From positions 1 to 64,000 of the forward strand of contig MGXV01000067.1 of assembly GCA_001801485.1 (NCBI GenBank): 64,000 nucleotides of DNA, written 5' to 3'. A program made the position numbers and the translations under genes. The DNA is from Gammaproteobacteria bacterium RIFCSPHIGHO2_12_FULL_37_14 (lineage in GTDB: Bacteria > Pseudomonadota > Gammaproteobacteria > DSM-16500). Below are positions 7,934 to 17,366 of the stretch, piece after piece; within the stretch, counting starts at the first letter, position 1; each line of letters begins with the position of its first letter. A model generated the notes under the pieces. It searched no databases, was not told where the DNA came from, and saw nothing but the letters and a program-made list of their open reading frames with translations.

Positions 7934-9196
7934 TTAATTCTTTTTTATAGCAGGTTGGCTATGAGGCAGGATTAAGGAAGATTCAATTTTGGGTGTAAAA
8001 ATTAATTTTAAATTTTTAGCCTGCCATGGGTAGCTTACTTTCTCCATATTCTTTTCTTCTTCAATCGCTTTTTCCATCATTAAAGTTATCTTATGATAAA
8101 GATAAGAAAGACTTGGCCTGAAATGTCTGTTGCTGTCGGTCATATCAGTGGCGAGTTTTTCTATCTCAGAAATAAATTTAAATTGATCTTTCATATCAGT
8201 AGGTAACATATCAATGAACCATGTAATGCATTTCCCCAATGCGAAAATGTCAGAGGCATAGCTGTATAATCCTTTTTCCGTAATTTCGATAGCCATAAAT
8301 TCTTTGTTTCCACATCGTTCCATTTTATAAATTCCACGATAGCCATGAGGAAGTTTAATAGAAAATCCAAAATCAATTAAATACATTTTATCTTCTTTAT
8401 CATCGTAAATGAAATTACCTGGACTGATATCACGATGAAGACAATCGTTTTGATGAAAATGAGCCACAGCTATGACTGTTTTTTTAAGAATTTTAAAAAA
8501 ATCTTCGATTATTTTTTTATTATCATCTTGGACAAGGGAAAAAATTTCTTGGAAATAATCTATTAGACTCGTTCCGTCAATTAATTTTTCAATGATATAA
8601 AATTTATCAGATGTTTCAATGAGATCGACAAATAACTTTTGCTGTTTTAAAAATTCTATTTCATTCGGTTGATATAAAGTATTTAGTCCAATTTCTGTGT
8701 TAAGTTGTTCCAGGTAAGATTTCTTTATTATCTTAACAGCATGCCACTGCCCAGTAATTAAATTTTGACAAATACATATTTTTCCAAATGCGCCCTGACC
8801 GATGACTCCTCTAGGTTTATGCTTTATCCCTAAATCCTTCAATAATTCCTTTCTGGAACATTTTTCTTCGTCAGTCTCAGGCCGGTAAATTTTATAAATT
8901 GTTTGTCTATTTCTATTAATGAGAACAGCACCAGGATTATTTATATTGAGAGGAGATTTGTTCGAGATTTTTTCATATTCTCTATCATGAAATGCCATAT
9001 AAAATAAATATTTTTTCTTTTCATCATTAGATGATAGAAATCCATTACTTTTTAAATCATTCAGGTTAATCTGATCGTGAAGAGACGAATTTTTCACGTC
9101 TACATACGATGATTTTAGTAAATGTAGCGATGAATGTAGTTCAGCATGAACAGGTTTTTTATTAAAGAAATTAAATAATAAAGAAGAGCTAAGCAT
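7934..9196 (-). CDS. Eukaryotic-like Ser/Thr protein kinase, candidate secreted effector
   Basis: A 420-residue protein with about 125 residues of unknown N-terminal sequence, then a Hanks-type kinase domain: glycine loop GQGAFG (133-138), HAVK with the ATP lysine K155, catalytic loop HRDISPGN (D256, N261) and DFG (275-277). All residues needed for catalysis are present; the usual APE motif is replaced by a sequence around MAIEI. There is no membrane segment or PASTA domain, so it is not a typical bacterial receptor kinase. Free-standing kinases of this kind in Legionella (LegK group) are Dot/Icm effectors acting in the host cell, which is the best analogy here. Upstream lies a palindromic repeat copy at 9230-9303. 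Confidence 0.85.
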   Translation of the reverse strand: MLSSSLLFNFFNKKPVHAELHSSLHLLKSSYVDVKNSSLHDQINLNDLKSNGFLSSNDEKKKYLFYMAFHDREYEKISNKSPLNINNPGAVLINRNRQTIYKIYRPETDEEKCSRKELLKDLGIKHKPRGVIGQGAFGKICICQNLITGQWHAVKIIKKSYLEQLNTEIGLNTLYQPNEIEFLKQQKLFVDLIETSDKFYIIEKLIDGTSLIDYFQEIFSLVQDDNKKIIEDFFKILKKTVIAVAHFHQNDCLHRDISPGNFIYDDKEDKMYLIDFGFSIKLPHGYRGIYKMERCGNKEFMAIEITEKGLYSYASDIFALGKCITWFIDMLPTDMKDQFKFISEIEKLATDMTDSNRHFRPSLSYLYHKITLMMEKAIEEEKNMEKVSYPWQAKNLKLIFTPKIESSLILPHSQPAIKKN

Positions 9197-9229
9197 GATA
9201 AATTTCTCTCATGTTCGATGCTGTTTTTT

Positions 9230-9303
9230 GTAGCTCCCCAGGTTGTGGATAAACTAGGGTTGGTTTTGTAACAAAATACGTGATTGTCATCCTGAGGAGT
9301 TAC
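9230..9303. repeat. GTAACTCCCC-family palindromic repeat, short copy (1 of 3)
   Basis: A 74-bp copy beginning GTAGCTCCCCAGGTTGTGG and ending GAGGAGTTAC. The shared core, running from TTGTGGATAAACTAGG to GTGATTGTCATCCTGAG, is almost identical to copies at 46787-46950 and 55502-55662. The inner hairpin of the longer copies is missing, as if deleted. It lies between the kinase gene and the gene upstream. Confidence 0.88.
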
Positions 9304-9329
9304 TATTTTTTTAATATTCACAAAATTGG

Positions 9330-9986
9330 TTAGATAAACTTGTTTCTAATTTGCAGCATCTCCTCTCCTAATTCTTTTGGCAACTTTTCTCGTTTAAATA
9401 ATCCGATATTTAATGCTAAAAAATTCATACATGTATCTTTAAGGGAGTAAGGTTGGGAAACCTTATCTTCCATAATTGAGGATTTTCCATAAACCTCCTC
9501 AATTTTAGATAATTCAAGTTGCATATAATCAGCTGTATATCGATCCTGAGGATTATTTAACCTTTTCAAAAATGGAGTATTAGCACCTGTTTTGATTGAT
9601 ATATTAATTCTTTTTAAAGATTCTTGCGCTTCCAAATTGATATCAGGATCATTTAGAAGAGCTGCGTGCAAATAGTGCTTTTTAGCCTGGATGTAATTGA
9701 TAGGGAAATCATCATGACCTAATTCATACCGCATTCCTAGATTATGATGATCTCTCGCACTCCCTGTGTTTGCTCGTAAGAAAACACGATGATTATTTTT
9801 TTTTATATTAATAGCATTTCTTATTGAAGTTCTTATTTCATTTTCTTGTAATTGTTCTGCACTAATAATAATGGATTTTTCAATAATGGATTTTTTATGA
9901 AAATTAAGAAAACCTTCCTCCACAAAATAATTTTTCAGCTGTACCAATTTTATCGGCTCTATCGGTTCTACCATCAATATCTTCAT
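9330..9986 (-). CDS. Hypothetical protein with a Sel1-like repeat segment
   Basis: 218 residues, soluble, no signal peptide. The middle contains a stretch resembling a Sel1-like/TPR repeat (HNLGMRYELGHDDFPINYIQ, then a KKHYLHAALL helix). Such alpha-solenoid repeats mediate protein-protein contacts and are common in Legionellales effectors, but only about one unit is evident. The ATG at 9986 has a GAGGATG ribosome site. It reads in the same direction as the kinase gene, separated by a repeat, and belongs to a block of unknown minus-strand genes. Function unknown; effector status is inferred from neighbourhood only. Confidence 0.6.
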   Translation of the reverse strand: MKILMVEPIEPIKLVQLKNYFVEEGFLNFHKKSIIEKSIIISAEQLQENEIRTSIRNAINIKKNNHRVFLRANTGSARDHHNLGMRYELGHDDFPINYIQAKKHYLHAALLNDPDINLEAQESLKRINISIKTGANTPFLKRLNNPQDRYTADYMQLELSKIEEVYGKSSIMEDKVSQPYSLKDTCMNFLALNIGLFKREKLPKELGEEMLQIRNKFI

Positions 9987-10195
9987 TTTTCATCCTCCTC
10001 GCTAAAATTTCAAACTTCGTATTTTTTAGTCCACTAAAACGACCCGTTTTGCTGTACTCCGGCATTTTCTAAAAAAAGCATTTCAAACGGCTTGATTTTG
10101 GTATACTATACTGGTTTTTGAAACCTAAGTATACCTATTCGTAATGTTGAGATCAGCAAATACGAGCATCAAACATAAATAAAAAACATTCAGAT

Positions 10196-11428
10196 TTAGA
10201 AAAAATAAGATCGTCCTGGTACCCTAATTTGCTGCGTGATAACTCCGAGATCACCTTCAAATAGAGGCCCAAGATATTTGGCATCAATAGAAATTTTTAA
10301 CTTATCTAATGGTAAATCACTTACCAGAAATAATCGCAACGCATTCGCTGCTTCTAGCTTTTCTTCCATGGAATACCCACCGAACCATGGTTTGCCATAT
10401 TGATGGAACCATTTTCCAGCATAATTTGGGAGTAAAGTGATCGGTAAATCAACATTTCCTTGCTGCTTGCGCAATCTAATATAGCTTTCAAGTATACAAA
10501 ATAAAAATGCCTTATCATGATTCTCATCGCCGATATAAAATTTATCACGCTGAACACAATCGATGATTGAATCACCTGCTAAAACAATTCGCAGTAAGTC
10601 CTGATCTTGCATATTCTCTAATAATTCATACCATTCCCGTCTAGAATAAAAACATGTCTGCATGATACCAATTAAATGCTTAATATTTTTTATTTGATTA
10701 ACGAAGTGATTAACTAATTTTTGTTTGCCTTTCTCGCCATAGGATGCTTTTACCACACATCGAGAATTTTTAATAGCATGATGATATTCATCAGCAATTT
10801 TATTGATATCTTTATCTATATCATAGGCATGATTTTGACGATATATCAAAGCATCATAATAGATAATTGATTCACTACAGTGATTAATGACTCTGCTCGA
10901 TTCATTTTTACTTAATAATTGTGTTTTATGATTAGGATGAAATAGTGTCGTTGTGCGATGATCATTCGCCTGATCCAAACAATTTGCCACATGAATAGGA
11001 GTCACGCCATCATCAGCAAAAACAAATTCATGTAATTTTAAATTAATAATTTCTTGAATGGATTGATCTGTTGCTAACCTCAACGTTGGCATCAGTAAAA
11101 AATAATAATGTTCGTGAAGGATTTCAGCTAACTCTTGTGCCAAGAAACAACAACTTTGATTAGCATAGGATTCCGGCGAATGTGGATAAATTGCATCTGT
11201 TTCTTGAATATTATCCCAACGATCACTCAAAAATATTAGAAATGGTTCTAAACTTTCCAACGAAGCTAATTCATTTGATCCGGCATAGCCACTCAAAAGA
11301 ATACTTAACTGTTCTATCGTAATTTGAGATTCAATGCGAATGAAAGATTTGCATCTAACTTTCTTTTTATTAAATAAGGCAATTCTTTTTTTTACTTTGT
11401 CGATAATGTCTTTAACAAAAATGGTCAT
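10196..11428 (-). CDS. Hypothetical protein, paralogue of the gene at 11586-12527; candidate effector
   Basis: About 410 residues from the ATG at 11428; a TTG at 11446 is the alternative start. No signal peptide or membrane segment. The N-terminal part shares an ordered set of motifs with the next gene upstream: IRIESQITIEQLSILL against IYYLESQLSIKELTKLL, CCFLAQEL against CTYLANEL, and MPTLR against LRPTLR. The C-terminal part, with FGGYSMEEKLEAANALR, aligns loosely with SIKKIQNRLDKTNATSELL there. No family is recognised. The pair seems to result from an old duplication; the block of unknown genes and a eukaryote-like kinase suggests effectors, without direct evidence. Confidence 0.6.
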   Translation of the reverse strand: MTIFVKDIIDKVKKRIALFNKKKVRCKSFIRIESQITIEQLSILLSGYAGSNELASLESLEPFLIFLSDRWDNIQETDAIYPHSPESYANQSCCFLAQELAEILHEHYYFLLMPTLRLATDQSIQEIINLKLHEFVFADDGVTPIHVANCLDQANDHRTTTLFHPNHKTQLLSKNESSRVINHCSESIIYYDALIYRQNHAYDIDKDINKIADEYHHAIKNSRCVVKASYGEKGKQKLVNHFVNQIKNIKHLIGIMQTCFYSRREWYELLENMQDQDLLRIVLAGDSIIDCVQRDKFYIGDENHDKAFLFCILESYIRLRKQQGNVDLPITLLPNYAGKWFHQYGKPWFGGYSMEEKLEAANALRLFLVSDLPLDKLKISIDAKYLGPLFEGDLGVITQQIRVPGRSYFF

Positions 11429-11506
11429 GTCTATGTTTACCAGCAATTTTACTGAGATATTGATATGAAGTTAGTCAAATAACAGTCTGCAGGTAGGTTT
11501 TTTGCT

Positions 11507-11530
11507 GAAGAATCTCAGTTGAGATTCTTC
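11507..11530. repeat. 24-bp perfect palindrome between paralogous genes
   Basis: GAAGAATCTCA-GT-TGAGATTCTTC. A T-run precedes it and an A-run follows it on both strands, the wrong polarity for an intrinsic terminator in either direction. It could be a protein-binding site or transcript-end hairpin for the gene at 11586-12527. Confidence 0.55.
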
Positions 11531-11585
11531 AAGACAAAAAAATATATTCATAACAACATCAAACACTTTAGCTCCATAGATAACT

Positions 11586-12527
11586 CTACCGAGTACCATT
11601 TAACTTAATTTGATTTTCTGCTGTTGCTATCTTATTAAGTGATACAAAATCTTGTAATTCCATCACTATCTTTTGTAACCGACTTCCATGCTCGATGAGA
11701 GCATTTCGAAAAAAGAATAAAACACCCGATGAATCATTCAAATTAAAATCAAGATCATATAAACTTGAATCACTCATTAAAAATTTTAACAATTCCGAGG
11801 TGGCATTCGTTTTATCTAATCGATTTTGAATTTTTTTGATGGAAAAGAAATTTAAAATAGCTCCTGTGTATGAGTTAAACTCAGGACCATTCAGCCTGGT
11901 TTTATGATAAATATAACCCTTAATAAATGAACTTGCTCGCTGATATTCTTCATCTTGATGGATTTCATCTTTAAAATTGATTACATCATCTATTGTTGAT
12001 TTATTATTGCTAGCAATCTTCATCAATGTAGATAACTCGATATTATCGCAATAATCTATCCAAATATTTTTTTCTAAAATTAAAAGTGTCGTGACCAATT
12101 TATTTCGATTAGCAATATCATTTAAAAGTGATTGTTTTAAGTGGGTTTCTGGATCAATTCCAGTAAAATCTCTCAATGTTGGTCTTAATAAACTATTTGG
12201 ATCACGTGTCATATAATGACGTGAATTAGCTTGTATACATAATTCATTCGCTAAATATGTGCATATGCGATCAGCTTTTGTTTTTGGGTCTGCTCTATTT
12301 GGAATAAAACGTTCTTTACGTTTTTCTAAGAAGGTATAAAATAACTGTAATTGTTCGTCACTAATGATTTCTTCATCTTGTTGAGAAAAATCATATAGAA
12401 GTTTTGTCAATTCCTTTATTGATAGCTGAGATTCCAGATAATAAATGCGATTAAGTTTGGCAGGAGCATCATTGGGAAACTTTTCTAAGGTCTTTAAAAC
12501 TCTATTAGCAAATTCTAATTTACGCAT
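11586..12527 (-). CDS. Hypothetical protein, paralogue of the gene at 10196-11428; candidate effector
   Basis: 313 residues from the ATG at 12527, chosen because AAGGAGGAGAGAGT lies directly ahead of it; an in-frame start 42 bp further upstream lacks this. Charged, probably helical, with no signal peptide or membrane span. It shares its N-terminal half with the following gene (LESQLSIKELTKLL, CTYLANEL, PTLRDF). Unknown family. It opens the minus-strand run of unknown genes reaching to the kinase and is divergent from relA, with which it shares an upstream region of about 180 bp. Confidence 0.62.
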   Translation of the reverse strand: MRKLEFANRVLKTLEKFPNDAPAKLNRIYYLESQLSIKELTKLLYDFSQQDEEIISDEQLQLFYTFLEKRKERFIPNRADPKTKADRICTYLANELCIQANSRHYMTRDPNSLLRPTLRDFTGIDPETHLKQSLLNDIANRNKLVTTLLILEKNIWIDYCDNIELSTLMKIASNNKSTIDDVINFKDEIHQDEEYQRASSFIKGYIYHKTRLNGPEFNSYTGAILNFFSIKKIQNRLDKTNATSELLKFLMSDSSLYDLDFNLNDSSGVLFFFRNALIEHGSRLQKIVMELQDFVSLNKIATAENQIKLNGTR

Positions 12528-12709
12528 ACTCTCTCCTCCTTGAATAAAAAATACGTACATTACCAACATAATGACTTTTTCTTAAGGTTATCTTAAATAT
12601 CAATTATTTTTTACGCCTATCATGCTTACTATTGGGGCGGCATCTTATGAATGCTAACAACAATATCTTTATTTATGCTAAAATATTGATCATTTTTAAG
12701 GCAAATATT

Positions 12710-14896
12710 ATGGTTAAATCTAAGATTAAATATCAATATACTATCGATAATACAATTGATGTGGCTGTATTTTTGCAAGAAATTAAAGAATTTTATCAAT
12801 TAGATAACATTATTTTATTAGCTAAAGCCGCTAATCTATCTCAAAAACTCACTAAAGGGCTAACTACATTTTATGGCATTTCATATCTTGAATTAGGTTT
12901 GGACATTGCAAAAATCATCTTAGATCTTAAACTGGATCAAGAAACTGCGGCGGCTGGCATCATTAGTTGTACCAGCTCAGTATTATCTCCTGCCAAACAA
13001 GAAATTATTTTTGCAGAAATGGGGCCTAATATTGGAAAATTGATGATTGAATTGCAACAAATCAATACTATCTCCCCTCTGCAAAATCAACAAACTCGCA
13101 ATCCATTGCAAATTGAAAATCTACGCAATATGTTACTCGCGATGGCAACTGACATTCGTGTGGTGATTATCAAATTGGTTGAGCGCTTATGCATGATGCG
13201 CGGCATCAAGGGAATAGCTGCGGATGAACGTAAACGTTTTGCAAAAGAAGTTCTTGATATTTATTCACCATTGGCAAATCGTTTAGGTATCGGTCAAATA
13301 AAATGGGAACTCGAAGATTTAGCCTTACGCTATCTCGATCCACAATCATACAAATCCATTGCTAATTTATTGTCTGAACGTCGCGTTGATCGGGAAAAAC
13401 GTATTCAATATCTCATTACTTTTTTAAAAGAAAAATTAGACGCAGCTCACATTAAAGCGGACATTACCGGTCGAGCTAAACATATTTATAGTATCTATCA
13501 AAAAATGCAACGTAAAAACATGAGCTATCAGGATATTTATGATCACATTGCCATTCGAATTCTGGTTGATAACGTAGAAGATTGTTATACGGTGTTGAGC
13601 CTGGTTCATCAATTTTGGTCCCCACTAATGCTCGCATTTGATGACTACATCGCCCACCCAAAAGCAAATGGCTATCGTTCCATTCACACTACTCTTATTG
13701 ATGAAGACAACAATCACTTCGAAATACAAATTCGCACACGCCTCATGCACGAAGAAGCTGAACGTGGAATCGCAGCACATTGGATGTATAAAGAAAGCCA
13801 AACAGCATCAACCGATACCAACACAAGAATTTCATATCTTAGGCAATTACTAGAATGGCATAAAGATTTGATTAAAACCGAACACTCAATCCATGTCGAT
13901 GCCACTGCTATGCTGGATGATAAAATTTATGTGATTACTCCCGCGAGTGAAATTCTTGATTTACCCAGAGGATCCACACCACTCGATTTTGCTTATCATA
14001 TTCACAGTGAACTTGGTCATCGATGTCGTGGTGCGAAAGTAAACGGACAAATAGTACCCCTCAGTCATTCATTACATACCGGTGACAAAATAGAAATAGC
14101 GACTATTCCGCAAGGAAATCCTAGTCGGGATTGGTTGAATCCTGAGTTGGGTTATATCACCACGACTCGAGCTAAAAATAAAATATCTCATTGGTTTAAA
14201 CAACAAGCATTTGATGATGATGTCATAGCAGGTAAACAATTATTAGAGCGGGAATTACTCAAACATGGAATAACTAAAATCCAATCACTGCACTCTATTG
14301 CTAAAATTTTTAATTTAAAAAATGAAAATATTTTATTTGCTGCACTTAATCGTGGCAATATTCGTTTATCACAAGTAACGCACCTTATTTTTCCTAAGCA
14401 AACAGAAAAATTAGCTTCACTTGTCCTACCCAGTAATAAAAAAATAGATGGGAAAACAGCTGGATCAGCCATCATGGGTAATAGCGATATTTTGACGCGT
14501 TTTGCCAAATGCTGTAAACCTGTTCCAGGTGATTCTATTATGGGTTATATTACTCAAGGTCGCGGGATTTCTATTCATAAAAAAAGCTGCGTGAATGTTA
14601 ATCATTTTTCTAACATCAATCGTACCATTGAAATTCAATGGCAACCTGAATCTACTAATTTATTTAGCACAGATATTAGAGTGGTTGCTCATGATCAAAC
14701 TAAAATATTAAATGATCTCTCCTCATTATTCGCAAACGAAAAAATCGACTTACTAAATTTTAATTCCATATTTAATAAAAATCAAAATATCATCATTATT
14801 ACGCTTACTATTCGAGTGCACAATAAAGAACAGCTTCAGCAGCAATTGCATAGAATTCAGCAATTACCTGATGTGATTGAAGTCAAACGCATATAG
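12710..14896 (+). CDS. relA: RelA-type (p)ppGpp synthetase
   Basis: Makes the stringent-response alarmone (p)ppGpp from GTP/GDP and ATP on stalled ribosomes. The start at 12710 (MVKSKIKYQY) has AAGG eight bases upstream and gives 728 residues, close to E. coli RelA (744). Order: degenerate HD hydrolase domain lacking the HD metal motif (AAGIISCTSSVLSP replaces it, as in synthetase-only RelA), synthetase with GRAKHIYSIYQKM and NGYRSIHT, TGS (DKIYVITPASEILDLPRGST), a Cys/His region (FAKCCKP) and a C-terminal ACT domain. The RelA ExDD motif is AFDD here: glutamate replaced by alanine. Monocistronic, followed after 47 bp by the metal ATPase. Confidence 0.9.
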   Translation: MVKSKIKYQYTIDNTIDVAVFLQEIKEFYQLDNIILLAKAANLSQKLTKGLTTFYGISYLELGLDIAKIILDLKLDQETAAAGIISCTSSVLSPAKQEIIFAEMGPNIGKLMIELQQINTISPLQNQQTRNPLQIENLRNMLLAMATDIRVVIIKLVERLCMMRGIKGIAADERKRFAKEVLDIYSPLANRLGIGQIKWELEDLALRYLDPQSYKSIANLLSERRVDREKRIQYLITFLKEKLDAAHIKADITGRAKHIYSIYQKMQRKNMSYQDIYDHIAIRILVDNVEDCYTVLSLVHQFWSPLMLAFDDYIAHPKANGYRSIHTTLIDEDNNHFEIQIRTRLMHEEAERGIAAHWMYKESQTASTDTNTRISYLRQLLEWHKDLIKTEHSIHVDATAMLDDKIYVITPASEILDLPRGSTPLDFAYHIHSELGHRCRGAKVNGQIVPLSHSLHTGDKIEIATIPQGNPSRDWLNPELGYITTTRAKNKISHWFKQQAFDDDVIAGKQLLERELLKHGITKIQSLHSIAKIFNLKNENILFAALNRGNIRLSQVTHLIFPKQTEKLASLVLPSNKKIDGKTAGSAIMGNSDILTRFAKCCKPVPGDSIMGYITQGRGISIHKKSCVNVNHFSNINRTIEIQWQPESTNLFSTDIRVVAHDQTKILNDLSSLFANEKIDLLNFNSIFNKNQNIIIITLTIRVHNKEQLQQQLHRIQQLPDVIEVKRI

Positions 14897-14943
14897 CGTT
14901 AGAATTAAAAATTAGGTAATACTCTTACTATCAGGATTATTCT

Positions 14944-17262
14944 ATGCCAGAAAAACATTTTGTTAGTTTGCGAGCTCTTCTTCCGAATATCAAAGACGAC
15001 CAAGATCAATGTGTTGAGAAACTGCAATCGCTGTTAATCTCAAAAGACACATTTAATAAAGTGCATATTTCTCGTGAAAAAGATGAGACTGGATTATGCA
15101 TTCATTATGATCCAAATATCTTTACTTTAGATCGAATCAAAGGCGATCTCGCTTTAGCTGGTGCGCGACTAACAAAGCAATATCTTCATGAAAGTTTACA
15201 TATTGAAGGAATGGATAGTCCAGATTGTGGTCCCATTATCGAACACCTACTGATGCATCTTTCGGGTATATTAGTTGCTAAAGTGAGTTATACTGCGCAA
15301 CAATTGCGTTTAGAAATTGATAAAGAAAAAATTTCTATTGATAAAATTATTCGCCAATTAAAACGCCATGGTTATCGCGCCAGTCGACGCGAACGCCCGC
15401 GCACGTGGATACAACAAAATCTTGAAGTGATATTTAGTGTAACTGCTGGTGTATTGCTGCTCATCAGCTGGTTAGTCTCCACATTTTCAACTGTAGCTGC
15501 TACACCTACTATTGTTTTGATAATTGATCTTGCTGCCTTTGCCAGTGCTGGTTGGCTCGTTTTTCGCGATAGCATTGAAACACTCATGCAAAAGCGTTTG
15601 GATATTGATGTATTGATGGTATTAGCTGCATTTGGTGCGGGAATATTAGGTGCCTGGGGTGAAGGCGCATTATTGCTGTTTTTATTTAGTTTAGGCCATG
15701 CTCTTGAGCATAAAGCATTGGATCGTGCGCGAGATGCAGTAAAATCCTTGGCAAAACTGGCGCCAAAAACTGCTACTGTGAAACGTGACGGTATTGAACG
15801 AGAAATTTTAGTTGAAGAATTAGCACGTGGTGATATTGTTCTCATCAAACCAGGGCAAAGCGTTCCTGTTGATGGCACCGTGCTAGAAGGAACTTCCAGC
15901 GTCGATCAATCCCCTATTACCGGTGAATCTATCCCTGTCGATAAAACAAAAGATGATATCGTGTTTGCAGGCAGCATTAATAGTGATGGTGCATTAATTG
16001 TCCGTGTGGATAAATTATCCGAAGAAACTACCTTAAGCCGCATGGTACGCATGGTTTTAGAAGCAGATACGCAACAATCGCCTACACAATTATTCACTGC
16101 TCGCTTTGTACGATATTTTGTACCAACAATTCTCATTGCTTTCGTTGCATTAATTATTATCCCACCATTATTTGGCGAATCCTGGGCGGATGCATTTTAT
16201 CGTGCTATTTCGCTATTAGTTGCTTCTTCCCCTTGTGCTTTAGCCATTGCCACGCCTGCCGCTGTATTATCTGGCGTTGCTCGAGCAGCCAGTAAAGGTG
16301 TCTTAATTAAGGGAGGGATGCATTTAGAAAATCTTGGAATTGTTAAAATAATTGCATTTGATAAAACAGGAACATTAACCGTTGGCAAACCACATGTACA
16401 AGCTGTTCTTCCCATGGGAACTGATGAAGCTACCTTACTGAGCATCGCTGCTTCGCTAGAAGCATTGAGTGGGCATCCATTAGCAAAAGCTATCATCAAA
16501 TTTGCTGAGCAAAAGCAACTACCTCTGAAAAAAATTTCAGATATGCAATCTATCACTGGTCGCGGTGTAAAAGGTAACATCGATGGAAAATTAGCCGAGC
16601 TGGGTAGCCTGAAAATGTTTGAAGATACTAGTACCATACAATCACAAGTGGATGAATTTCAAAACCGAGGATATACCACTATTATTGTACGTTTTGATGG
16701 TAAATGGTTAGGCTTAATCGGTGTGGCCGATAGTGTGCGTCCGGAAGCAAGTGCAGCCTTAGCTGCGCTACGTAAAAATGGTATACGCAAAACAATTATG
16801 TTAACTGGGGACAATGAACGTGTGGCAGCCGCGATTGCTAAGCAAATCGGCGTGACCGACTTTCGTGCTGATCTTTTACCTGAAGATAAATTGGTAGCTA
16901 TTCGCGAATTAGCACGAGAGGAAAAATATGTAGCAATGGTTGGTGATGGTGTCAATGATGCACCAGCGCTTGCACAAGCAACAGTGGGTATTGCTATGGG
17001 TGGTGCGGGTACGGATGTGGCTCTCGAAACTGCTGATATCGCTTTAATGGCGGATGATCTGTCTAATCTACCTTTCGCTGTACATTTAAGTCGTGCTTCA
17101 CGAAGAGTGATTCGACAAAATTTGTGGATGTCCCTCGGTATCGTTGGCTTATTGATTGTTGGCGCATTAACTGGTGTAACTGGATTAACAACGATGGTGT
17201 TAATACATGAAGGCTCTACCTTAGTTGTCGTTGGAAATGCCTTACGGTTATTGCGCGCTTAA
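14944..17262 (+). CDS. P1B-type heavy-metal-exporting ATPase, P1B-4-like (Co/Fe/Zn)
   Basis: Inner-membrane ATPase pumping a divalent transition metal out of the cytoplasm. 772 residues: about 145 N-terminal residues with degenerate HMA-like folds that lack CxxC (one keeps only DSPDCG), then the transmembrane core with ITGES (actuator), SPC at 429-431 in the metal-site helix, DKTGTLT with phosphorylated D473, SGHPLAKA and GDGVNDAPA, and HEGST near 755-759. SPC plus HEGS/GT define subgroup P1B-4, associated with Co, Fe and sometimes Zn efflux, rather than the CPC of Cu/Zn/Cd pumps. Metals cannot be told apart by sequence. No neighbouring metal regulator is visible. Confidence 0.9.
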   Translation: MPEKHFVSLRALLPNIKDDQDQCVEKLQSLLISKDTFNKVHISREKDETGLCIHYDPNIFTLDRIKGDLALAGARLTKQYLHESLHIEGMDSPDCGPIIEHLLMHLSGILVAKVSYTAQQLRLEIDKEKISIDKIIRQLKRHGYRASRRERPRTWIQQNLEVIFSVTAGVLLLISWLVSTFSTVAATPTIVLIIDLAAFASAGWLVFRDSIETLMQKRLDIDVLMVLAAFGAGILGAWGEGALLLFLFSLGHALEHKALDRARDAVKSLAKLAPKTATVKRDGIEREILVEELARGDIVLIKPGQSVPVDGTVLEGTSSVDQSPITGESIPVDKTKDDIVFAGSINSDGALIVRVDKLSEETTLSRMVRMVLEADTQQSPTQLFTARFVRYFVPTILIAFVALIIIPPLFGESWADAFYRAISLLVASSPCALAIATPAAVLSGVARAASKGVLIKGGMHLENLGIVKIIAFDKTGTLTVGKPHVQAVLPMGTDEATLLSIAASLEALSGHPLAKAIIKFAEQKQLPLKKISDMQSITGRGVKGNIDGKLAELGSLKMFEDTSTIQSQVDEFQNRGYTTIIVRFDGKWLGLIGVADSVRPEASAALAALRKNGIRKTIMLTGDNERVAAAIAKQIGVTDFRADLLPEDKLVAIRELAREEKYVAMVGDGVNDAPALAQATVGIAMGGAGTDVALETADIALMADDLSNLPFAVHLSRASRRVIRQNLWMSLGIVGLLIVGALTGVTGLTTMVLIHEGSTLVVVGNALRLLRA

Positions 17263-17366
17263 TGACGTCCGCAACAAAATGCGTAAACGCTCAATCATAC
17301 ACGTCCAAACATTTACAATTTTCGCTTGCTCGCATTATTGGTAATCGTTCACGAGGTTATATTTAA

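Noticed and set aside
9115..9321. 68-codon ORF upstream of the kinase gene
   Set aside because: It is mostly the palindromic repeat copy at 9230-9303 and ends inside the kinase start region in another frame; no family match.
12581..12600. CTTAAGGTT-AT-CTTAAATAT as a fourth PmrA-like box
   Set aside because: Only 13 of 18 positions fit and it points toward relA, a housekeeping gene 110 bp away, not toward the candidate effector on the other side; could be chance in AT-rich DNA.
15372..16955. Three minus-strand ORFs (168, 146 and 98 codons) inside the metal ATPase gene
   Set aside because: Antisense mirrors of a gene with all family motifs intact; Ser/Arg/Ala-rich translations typical of shadow frames.
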